Positions 5,854-11,922 of a stretch of DNA of 13,823 bases are shown piece after piece (positions within the stretch are counted from its first letter, which is position 1; every line of letters starts with the position of its first letter). This stretch comes from Paracoccaceae bacterium. GTDB lineage: Bacteria; Pseudomonadota; Alphaproteobacteria; Rhodobacterales; Rhodobacteraceae. The notes beneath the pieces were generated by a model that did no database searches, was not told where the DNA came from, and saw only the letters and a list, made by a program, of their open reading frames with translations. A program made the translations under genes and the position numbers. Location of the stretch: the NCBI GenBank assembly GCA_002712045.1, contig PARX01000044.1:1-13823 (forward strand). The letters run 5' to 3'.

Positions 5854-6611
5854 CTATCTATTATCACAAAAGTAGAAATTTATTAGGAGCAAAACATGGT
5901 TTTTATACGAGAAAGGGTGGGGTATCTTCTGGAATTTATAGAGGCTTAAATTGTGGATTAGGTTCAAATGATAATTCCAAGCTCGTCAATCAAAATCGCT
6001 CATTAGTCGCCCAATCAATGAATGTTTCCCCTTCCGCTTTAACGTTTGTTCATCAACATCATTCATCGGATGTTATAACGGCCAATAAATATCTAAATCA
6101 CGTTAAAAAAGGTGATGCACTAGTTACCTCTAACAAAGACATTGTTCTTTGTATTTTGACAGCTGATTGCCAGCCAGTTCTTTTTGTTGACAATGAGAAT
6201 GGGGTAATAGGTGCTGCACATGCCGGCTGGAAGGGCGCGCTAAATGGCATCCTCGAAAATACCATCATAAGTATGATCAATATCGGAGCAGAAAAAAATA
6301 AGATATCTGCCGCTGTAGGCCCAACTATCAATCAAAAAAATTATGAAGTAGGGACTGATTTTTATGAGTTATTTCATCAAAAAGATAGATCAAATAAAAA
6401 ATATTTTTCAAAAGGCTCTCAAGATAAATATCATTTTAACTTAAGTAAATTTAATGTCTCACGACTAACAAAGGCTGGTATAAAAACAGTAGACACTATC
6501 GGTTTCTGCACCTATGAAAATTCTGATTTATATTTTTCTTATCGAAGATCAGTTCACAAATCTGAAGCAGATTATGGACGATTAATTTCAACTATAAAGT
6601 TAGGGAATTAA
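5850..6611 (+). CDS. pgeF: PgeF/YfiH-family (DUF152, laccase-domain) peptidoglycan editing factor
   Basis: This 253-residue protein is of the YfiH/LACC1 family. E. coli PgeF removes cell-wall precursors carrying L-Ser in place of L-Ala; relatives show purine nucleoside phosphorylase or polyphenol oxidase activity. The three zinc ligands are visible as His71 (HQHHS), Cys107 (TADCQP) and His124 (AAHAGWKG), at the same numbers as in E. coli. The N-terminal HGFYTRKGGVSSG and C-terminal CTYENSDLYFSYRR blocks are also typical. The ATG at 5850 overlaps the preceding stop (ATGA). The stop codon overlaps the stop of the convergent Lrp/AsnC gene within the 4-bp palindrome TTAA. The order lgt - MidA-like - pgeF is well known in alphaproteobacteria. 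Confidence 0.92.
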   Translation: MTIYYHKSRNLLGAKHGFYTRKGGVSSGIYRGLNCGLGSNDNSKLVNQNRSLVAQSMNVSPSALTFVHQHHSSDVITANKYLNHVKKGDALVTSNKDIVLCILTADCQPVLFVDNENGVIGAAHAGWKGALNGILENTIISMINIGAEKNKISAAVGPTINQKNYEVGTDFYELFHQKDRSNKKYFSKGSQDKYHFNLSKFNVSRLTKAGIKTVDTIGFCTYENSDLYFSYRRSVHKSEADYGRLISTIKLGN

Positions 6612-7108
6612 GAATCTTTTAATAATCTTTCTTCCAAAATATCAAAAGGCACACCTGGCTCGTCTTTTTCACATCTAATAACCAGAGAAGTTTTAACACT
6701 CGCAACATTTTCAGCTGATGTTAAGTGGCCAGTTAGAAAGCTTTGAAATGTACTGAGATCAGGAGCCACACATTTTAAAATAAAATCTATTTCTCCATTT
6801 AGCATGTGACATTCTCTAACCAAAGGCCAGTTCAAGCATTGTGCTTCAAACGACGCCAAATCAGTCTCCGCTTGAGAATGTAAACCTACCATTGCAAAAA
6901 CTTGTACTTCAAAACCCAAGTCCCTTGAATTTACCTCAGCATGATAGCCGTTTATGAAACCTTTTTCTTCAAGAGTTCGTACCCGACGCAAACATGGTGG
7001 TGCCGAAATGCCAACTTTGCCAGCTAAATCTACATTAGTTATACGGCCATCATTTTGTAATTCTGCTAAAATTTTACGATCAACGGCATCTAATTTTGAA
7101 ATTCCCAT
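6608..7108 (-). CDS. Lrp/AsnC-family transcriptional regulator
   Basis: This 166-residue protein has the two-part Lrp/AsnC structure. An N-terminal winged helix-turn-helix (LDAVDRKILAELQNDGRITNV... with recognition region GISAPPCLRRVRTLEEKG, about residues 6-50) is followed by a RAM/AsnC ligand-binding domain (about 65-150), which includes the VRECHMLNGEIDFILKC strand. Such proteins form octamers or dimers and sense amino acids. The ATG at 7108 has an excellent Shine-Dalgarno, GAGGA six bases upstream. It diverges from trxB, a common alphaproteobacterial pairing, and the 179-bp gap holds two palindromes that could be its operator. The effector cannot be predicted. Its stop overlaps that of pgeF. 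Confidence 0.93.
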   Translation of the reverse strand: MGISKLDAVDRKILAELQNDGRITNVDLAGKVGISAPPCLRRVRTLEEKGFINGYHAEVNSRDLGFEVQVFAMVGLHSQAETDLASFEAQCLNWPLVRECHMLNGEIDFILKCVAPDLSTFQSFLTGHLTSAENVASVKTSLVIRCEKDEPGVPFDILEERLLKDS

Positions 7109-7149
7109 ATCGAATCCTCACATTCTGATAAAACATTACAAATTACTGA

Positions 7150-7179
7150 TTGAATGCGCAATAATATTTCAAATATAAG
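7150..7179 (+). promoter_or_regulatory. candidate trxB operon promoter
   Basis: TTGAAT (7150-7155) and TATAAG (7174-7179; 5 of 6 to the -10 consensus) are separated by 18 bp. Transcription would start near 7186, leaving a leader of about 100 nt before the trxB ATG. The -10 and start point are covered by the paired palindromes. The opposite promoter, for the regulator gene, is not clear to me. Confidence 0.35.
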
Positions 7180-7193
7180 AAACAAAATTTCTT
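7164..7193. promoter_or_regulatory. paired palindromes, candidate Lrp/AsnC operator
   Basis: ATATTTCAAATAT (7164-7176) is a perfect 13-bp palindrome with a one-base centre. It abuts AAGAAA-CAAAA-TTTCTT (7177-7193), a perfect 6-bp inverted repeat with a 5-bp centre. Lrp-family proteins favour AT-rich dyads of about 15 bp, often in arrays, and usually control their own divergent promoter. The pair covers the candidate trxB -10 and start site. AT-rich composition raises the chance of random palindromes. Confidence 0.42.
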
Positions 7194-7287
7194 CTATTTA
7201 ATAATACTTTTGCAAGAATTACCACTTGGCCTTTCAGTTATTAATTGTAAAAGATATGTGAAGACTTATTTAATCATGAGGACAATA

Positions 7288-8229
7288 ATGCCCAAAGAGA
7301 AACACACTCGTTTATTAATAATTGGTTCTGGCCCAGCTGGGTATACAGCTGGAGTTTATGCGAGCAGGGCTATGTTAGATCCAATCCTAATCCAAGGCAT
7401 TCAACCTGGAGGACAATTAACAATCACGACTGAAGTCGAAAATTGGCCCGGCGAAAAAGAAATACAAGGGCCTGATCTCATGGTAAACATGGAGGCTCAC
7501 GCTAAATCAGTAGGAACAGATATAATTTTTGACCATATTGATCAAATTGATCTTTCTAAAAGACCATTCTTAGCGACTGGTCAGTCAGGTGATAGATACA
7601 TTGCAGATGCGGTTGTTTTGGCAACCGGTGCACAAGCAAAATGGTTAGGCTTGGAGTCGGAAGACAAATTCAAAGGCTTTGGTGTATCAGCTTGCGCGAC
7701 GTGTGATGGTTTTTTTTATAAAGGTGAAAATGTTGTAGTAATTGGTGGTGGCAACACTGCTGTAGAAGAAGCACTATTCTTAACTAATTTTGCTTCAAAG
7801 GTTACATTGATTCACCGCAGAGACGAGCTTAGATCAGAAAAAATCTTACAAGACAGACTTTTTAAGAATCCAAAAATTGAAACATTGTGGTTTCACGAAG
7901 TAGACGAAATTTTAGGTGATGATGATCCTCTAGGAGTTACAGGGCTAAATGTTAAAAATGTTAAAACAAATAAAATAAGCCATTTAAGCTGCAAAGGTGT
8001 TTTCGTGGCAATAGGACATGCCCCCGAAAACAGCTTAATTAAGGGTCAACTAGAAACACATATGGGTGGGTATGTTGTTACTAACGCAAACAGCACTGCC
8101 ACATCAATTCCTGGAGTGTTCGTAGCTGGTGACTTAACAGATTATATTTACAGACAGGCCGTGACTTCAGCAGGTATGGGGTGTATGGCTGCCTTAGAAG
8201 CTGAGAAGTTCTTAGCCGAAAAAACATAG
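7288..8229 (+). CDS. trxB: thioredoxin reductase (NADPH)
   Basis: TrxB transfers electrons from NADPH through FAD and a redox disulfide to thioredoxin in the cytosol. From the chosen start the protein has 313 residues, the standard low-molecular-weight length. The FAD-binding GSGPAGYTAG begins at residue 13, the redox-active CATC is at 136-139, the NADPH motif GGGNTAVEEA begins at 153 with HRRDELRSE near 176, and the second FAD motif GVFVAGDL begins at 286. The open frame extends upstream to a TTG at 7210, but the ATG at 7288 has GAGGA five bases before it and yields the canonical N-terminus. Another ATG at 7276 overlaps that ribosome site. The next gene, for sulfate activation, starts 18 bp after the stop. 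Confidence 0.96.
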   Translation: MPKEKHTRLLIIGSGPAGYTAGVYASRAMLDPILIQGIQPGGQLTITTEVENWPGEKEIQGPDLMVNMEAHAKSVGTDIIFDHIDQIDLSKRPFLATGQSGDRYIADAVVLATGAQAKWLGLESEDKFKGFGVSACATCDGFFYKGENVVVIGGGNTAVEEALFLTNFASKVTLIHRRDELRSEKILQDRLFKNPKIETLWFHEVDEILGDDDPLGVTGLNVKNVKTNKISHLSCKGVFVAIGHAPENSLIKGQLETHMGGYVVTNANSTATSIPGVFVAGDLTDYIYRQAVTSAGMGCMAALEAEKFLAEKT

Positions 8230-8247
8230 CAGAGATATTTTGACCCA

Positions 8248-9951
8248 ATGAAAGACTTAGCTGAATTATATGTTAAAAAATCTGACCTTTCCTATATTAG
8301 AAATAGTGCAATAGAACTAAGACGTTGGGATTTAACTCCCAGGCAAATATGTGATTTGGAATTACTTATGAATGGTGCGTTTAGCCCACTTAAGGGATTT
8401 CTTACCAAAATTGATTATGAAAATGTTCTAAACCACATGAGACTTTCGGACGGTTCTTTATGGCCAATTCCAATAATTTTAGATGTAACAGAAGATTTTG
8501 CTAAAAGCATTTCCATTGGTAAAAGTATTGCTCTTTGTGATCAAGAGGGTGTTATTCTCGCTAAAATGATAATTTCTGATCTATGGGTCCCAGATAAACA
8601 ACTTGAAGCACAAGAGGTTTATGGATCTATTGACGTTTCACATCCAGGAGTAGACTACTTATTTAATAGCACCGGTGCCATTTACTTAGGAGGAGAGATA
8701 CAAGGTTTAGAAGCTCCCAACCATTATGACTTCAAGGAGCGCCGAAATAGCCCAAATGAATTACGTTCTTACTTTCGAAAGCTTGGTTGGGAAAAAATAG
8801 TAGCTTTTCAAACACGAAATCCTCTGCACCGTGCTCATCAAGAGTTGACATTTCAAGCTGCCAAAGATGTTCAAGCTAATTTACTGCTTCATCCTGTAAT
8901 TGGATTAACAAAACCTGGGGATATTGATCATTTCACAAGGGTCAGATGTTATGAAGCGGTACTTAAACATTATCCAAAATCGACAACCTCACTGTCGCTA
9001 CTCAACTTAGCGATGAGAATGGCTGGACCCAGAGAAGCGATATGGCATGGCTTAATAAGGAAAAATTATGGCTGCACTCATTTTATTGTGGGTCGAGACC
9101 ACGCCGGGCCTGGAAAAAATAGGCATGGGAAAGACTTTTATGCCCCATACGAAGCTTTAGAGCTATTTGAAGCATTAAGCTCTGAAATGGGGATTAAAAT
9201 GGTTGGCTTCAAGAATATGGTTTATGTTGAAAAAAGAGCGCAATATGAGCAGATTGATACTTTAGGACCAAAAGACAATTATCTAAGTATTTCTGGAACA
9301 GAGCTCAGGCGACGTCTCCAAGAAGGACTTGAAATCCCAAATTGGTTTAGTTACCCAGAAGTTGTAGAGGAGTTAAGAAAATCTCATCCCCCTAAAACCA
9401 AGCAAGGTTTTACTGTTTTCTTCACAGGTTTGTCAGGTTCTGGAAAATCTACTATCGCAAATGCCTTAATGGTTAAATTGATGGAATTGGGTGGTAGACC
9501 GGTTACATTATTGGATGGAGACGTTGTTAGACAAAATCTTTCTTCCGAACTGGGTTTTTCTAAAGAGCACCGAGATTTAAATATAAGACGGATTGGATAT
9601 GTTGCATCGGAAATCACTAAAAATGGTGGTATTGCTCTTTGTGCCCCGATAGCACCCTATGAGCAGACACGAAAAACCGTTAGATCCGAAATTGAACATT
9701 ATGGTATCTTTATAGAAATACATGTTGCAACATCCTTAGAAGAATGTGAAAAAAGAGATAGAAAAGGGCTTTACAAACTGGCTCGTGAAGGAAAAATAAA
9801 AGAATTTACAGGTATCTCAGATCCTTACGAAACCCCCAAAAATCCAGAACTCACTATTGAAACTGAAGTTCATACAGTAGATGAATGTGCCCTACAAATT
9901 ATTTTGAAACTAGAAAATATGGGTTTAATTGAAGGTTCTGCAAACCCATAG
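8248..9951 (+). CDS. sat-cysC: bifunctional sulfate adenylyltransferase / adenylylsulfate kinase
   Basis: This 567-residue fusion performs both steps of sulfate activation: sulfate to APS, then APS to PAPS. The N-terminal ATP sulfurylase (about 1-380) has QTRNPLHRAH at 188-197, with the two catalytic histidines, and VGRDHAGPGK at 281-290. The C-terminal APS kinase (about 385-560) has an intact P-loop GLSGSGKS (394-401), DGDVVRQNL (423-431), LCAPIAPYEQTR near 464-475 and the GLYK-FTGI-YE region. Both halves look catalytically complete, unlike fusions whose kinase half is degenerate. This is the Sat type, not CysDN. It follows trxB by 18 bp and precedes a glycosyltransferase by 6 bp. PAPS could feed sulfate reduction or sulfotransferases; neither gene type is in the window. 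Confidence 0.95.
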   Translation: MKDLAELYVKKSDLSYIRNSAIELRRWDLTPRQICDLELLMNGAFSPLKGFLTKIDYENVLNHMRLSDGSLWPIPIILDVTEDFAKSISIGKSIALCDQEGVILAKMIISDLWVPDKQLEAQEVYGSIDVSHPGVDYLFNSTGAIYLGGEIQGLEAPNHYDFKERRNSPNELRSYFRKLGWEKIVAFQTRNPLHRAHQELTFQAAKDVQANLLLHPVIGLTKPGDIDHFTRVRCYEAVLKHYPKSTTSLSLLNLAMRMAGPREAIWHGLIRKNYGCTHFIVGRDHAGPGKNRHGKDFYAPYEALELFEALSSEMGIKMVGFKNMVYVEKRAQYEQIDTLGPKDNYLSISGTELRRRLQEGLEIPNWFSYPEVVEELRKSHPPKTKQGFTVFFTGLSGSGKSTIANALMVKLMELGGRPVTLLDGDVVRQNLSSELGFSKEHRDLNIRRIGYVASEITKNGGIALCAPIAPYEQTRKTVRSEIEHYGIFIEIHVATSLEECEKRDRKGLYKLAREGKIKEFTGISDPYETPKNPELTIETEVHTVDECALQIILKLENMGLIEGSANP

Positions 9952-9957
9952 TAGTAA

Positions 9958-10641
9958 ATGACTGATTTCATAGATATTTCACTCACTTCTATTCCTCCAA
10001 GATTTTCAAGACTTGGCGAGACATTAGAGTCATTACTGAGTCAAACAGTCGAAATAAAAAATATCTGGTTAAACATACCTAAAAGTTACAAACGCTTCCC
10101 AAATTGGGATGGTGTTTTACCAAAAGTTCCAAAAGGCATAACAATTAAGAGAATTAATGAAGATCTAGGCCCAGCATCAAAATTAATACCAACATTAAAA
10201 AATACTATTTCGGAAGACTATATTCTATATTGTGACGATGACTGGGATTACAAGCCTACTTGGGCAGAAAGCTTTGTATTTCATTCTTGTAAAAAGACAT
10301 CTGCTATTGCTGCAAGTACCTTTAGTGTCGAACGTTTGGGAAAGAAAAATGGTGTGATCATTCAAGGATTTGGTGGTGTTTTAGTTCGAAAAAAATTTTT
10401 TACTAAAACAGATCTGAGAATAGAGAAACAATTTTCTTGGGTAGATGACATTTGGTTTTCTGCTTGCTTATGCAAAAATAAAATAAAGATTTTAAAAAAT
10501 GAAGAAGCATCAAAATTATATTGTGCTAGTATAGTTGATGATCATGCACTGCAAAATACGTTATTCGACTCTGTGAGAAGAGCTGACTTAAATAAAGCGG
10601 CAGCAAGCCATGTAGCTAAGACATTTGGGATTTGGATATAG
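9958..10641 (+). CDS. short GT-A-type glycosyltransferase-like protein
   Basis: I recognise the fold class of this 227-residue protein but not the family. The N-terminus (SIPPRF at 11-16, then ETLESLLSQ) resembles the start of GT2-like enzymes. LGPASKLIPTL (70-80) precedes YCDDDWDY (91-98), a DxD-type metal and nucleotide-sugar motif. GFGGVLVRKKFF (137-148) and WVDDIWFSA (161-169) resemble the acceptor-side region of GT-A transferases. No signal peptide or membrane segment is evident, so it is probably cytosolic. It starts 6 bp after the sat-cysC stop, and those 6 bp are two further in-frame stops (TAG TAG TAA ATG). No Shine-Dalgarno is close, suggesting coupled translation. The tie to PAPS synthesis hints at sulfated glycans, which is inference. 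Confidence 0.7.
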   Translation: MTDFIDISLTSIPPRFSRLGETLESLLSQTVEIKNIWLNIPKSYKRFPNWDGVLPKVPKGITIKRINEDLGPASKLIPTLKNTISEDYILYCDDDWDYKPTWAESFVFHSCKKTSAIAASTFSVERLGKKNGVIIQGFGGVLVRKKFFTKTDLRIEKQFSWVDDIWFSACLCKNKIKILKNEEASKLYCASIVDDHALQNTLFDSVRRADLNKAAASHVAKTFGIWI

Positions 10642-10655
10642 GGCAGAAGGTTAAC

Positions 10656-11216
10656 TCAATTTTTATTATTTAATTTAGTCATAAATCGGTGCCTGATTAT
10701 TACAGGATCAAGGTCAACAACTGGAACCTTAACATTTCCACTTTCGCATTTTGAAACAATAATTGTCATTTTGTCATTTTCTAAAGCTGATTTAAGAATT
10801 CCCGCAGTCTCCTCTGCTTGGCACTCCAAAACATTCTCACAACCACAAGCTATGGCAATCTCCTTAAGGGATGTTTTTTTTCCAGCATAAGTAAGTTGAT
10901 CCCCAGTAGATCCATAGCTGCCATTATCTATAATTAATAAAATAAAATTATTAACTGCATTATTAGCAATAGTAGATAATGTGCCCAAGTTAGTTAAAAT
11001 TGAACCATCCCCATCAATAGCCAGTATCTTCTTTTTTTGTACTAATGCTAAACCTAATCCAATTGATGACGCTAATCCCATAGTTCCTAACATATAAAAA
11101 TTCGTTGGTTGATCACTTAATTGATAAAGCTCCTGGCTAGGCAAGCCAATATTGCAAACTACAAATTGATCTTCGATAAGTGGTAAAATTTCTTTTAGAA
11201 TATCATATCTTATCAT
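10656..11216 (-). CDS. comE: sulfopyruvate decarboxylase, beta (thiamine-diphosphate-binding) subunit
   Basis: ComE is the cofactor-binding half of sulfopyruvate decarboxylase, which with ComD converts 3-sulfopyruvate to sulfoacetaldehyde and CO2. From the ATG at 11216 the protein has 186 residues. The thiamine diphosphate motif is visible as GDGS (69-72) with the closing DN at 97-98. The blocks FYMLGTMGLASSIGLGLAL (40-58) and YGSTGDQ (101-107) match ComE more closely than phosphonopyruvate decarboxylase, which has a His-Asp-Ser version of the latter. A TTG six codons upstream is in frame, but it would overlap comD and adds nothing conserved. comD ends 2 bp before this start. Archaea use the enzyme for coenzyme M synthesis; in bacteria it serves sulfolactate/sulfopyruvate metabolism. 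Confidence 0.87.
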   Translation of the reverse strand: MIRYDILKEILPLIEDQFVVCNIGLPSQELYQLSDQPTNFYMLGTMGLASSIGLGLALVQKKKILAIDGDGSILTNLGTLSTIANNAVNNFILLIIDNGSYGSTGDQLTYAGKKTSLKEIAIACGCENVLECQAEETAGILKSALENDKMTIIVSKCESGNVKVPVVDLDPVIIRHRFMTKLNNKN

Positions 11217-11218
11217 TA

Positions 11219-11716
11219 TCAGTATCCATTCCAAAAGTTAGCATCTGTTAATATGGCTACTGGCCTCTTACTCATAAAACAATGTTTAAGAATTGCGTCA
11301 AACTCAGATACATCTTGTTCGTTATGAAAATGATAGGTTTGAATTCTTAACTGTTCCAATAGAGCCTTAGTGTGGACCGCCATCTCAACTTGGCACGCTA
11401 CCGGTTCCCCGACTTCCCCTCTATAGCTAATCAACATAGGCAAGGGCATTCTATAGAATTGTGTAAGGGTTACTAGACTATTAATGACAACTCCCAATGC
11501 AGTATTCTGCATAATTATAGCAGGCCTTTTTCCTCCCATAAAAGCTCCAGCACATAGTCCGATTCCTTCATCCTCTTTGTTACACGGTACATGTAAAATC
11601 TCAGGGCTAATGTCTATTTCTGTCAATACACTTGCTAACTGTTTACATGGAACAGAAGTAATAAATTCAATTTTATTTTTTTTAAAATCAGAAACGATTT
11701 TATCAGTGACAGACAT
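11219..11716 (-). CDS. comD: sulfopyruvate decarboxylase, alpha subunit
   Basis: ComD is the pyrimidine-domain half of the same enzyme. The 165-residue protein carries the catalytic-glutamate region PCNKEDEGIGLCAGA (44-58), then AIIMQNTALG (66-75) and ISYRGEVGEPVACQVEM (96-112), all close to archaeal ComD and the N-terminal half of phosphonopyruvate decarboxylases. Keeping the two subunits as separate genes in the order alpha-beta is the ComDE arrangement; phosphonopyruvate decarboxylase is usually one chain and is accompanied by PEP mutase, which is absent here. The ATG at 11716 has AAGG seven bases upstream. The pair stands as its own two-gene operon, convergent with the glycosyltransferase gene (14-bp gap) and downstream of acs on the same strand. 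Confidence 0.87.
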   Translation of the reverse strand: MSVTDKIVSDFKKNKIEFITSVPCKQLASVLTEIDISPEILHVPCNKEDEGIGLCAGAFMGGKRPAIIMQNTALGVVINSLVTLTQFYRMPLPMLISYRGEVGEPVACQVEMAVHTKALLEQLRIQTYHFHNEQDVSEFDAILKHCFMSKRPVAILTDANFWNGY

Positions 11717-11752
11717 TTAAGAACCTTAAATTAATTACATTATAATTCCTTA

Positions 11753-11781
11753 CTAAGAATTATTTTTGAAACAGGTGTCAA
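11753..11781 (-). promoter_or_regulatory. candidate comDE promoter
   Basis: A perfect -35 hexamer, TTGACA, lies on the minus strand at 11776-11781. After 17 bp, TCTTAG (11753-11758) is only 3 of 6 to the -10 consensus. Perfect TATAAT hexamers also occur on this strand at 11739-11744 and 11789-11794 but lack a properly spaced -35. The gap between acs and comD is 206 bp with no obvious terminator, so comDE probably has its own promoter here; a weak -10 would suit an activated gene. Confidence 0.32.
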
Positions 11782-11798
11782 CTTGAATATTATAACCC

Positions 11799-11814
11799 AG
11801 TGAAGGAACTCACT
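11799..11814 (-). repeat. small inverted repeat upstream of comD
   Basis: AGTGA at 11799-11803 and TCACT at 11810-11814 form a 5-bp dyad with a 6-bp centre, 18 bp upstream of the TTGACA element on the minus strand. This is where an activator of the comDE promoter could bind. A 5-bp dyad is short and may be chance. I see no riboswitch fold in the rest of 11717-11922. Confidence 0.25.
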
Positions 11815-11922
11815 AATCTAAAAGGTATTAAGCACATTGGAATCTTAACTTTTGATTATCAGTACAAGCGTCATTTCTTCATTAATTTACGAATCTTATT
11901 TATTCAAATTAAATAACTTTAA

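Noticed and set aside
7210..7287. TTG-started extension of trxB
   Set aside because: The added residues are not part of thioredoxin reductase; GAGGA before the ATG at 7288 decides the start.
10642..10655. Possible terminator between the convergent glycosyltransferase and comE genes
   Set aside because: The 14-bp gap contains only a GTTAAC palindrome, with no usable stem or T-run.
11717..11922. Riboswitch or small RNA between acs and comD
   Set aside because: Apart from one 5-bp dyad and promoter-like hexamers I could not find paired elements matching a known riboswitch layout.
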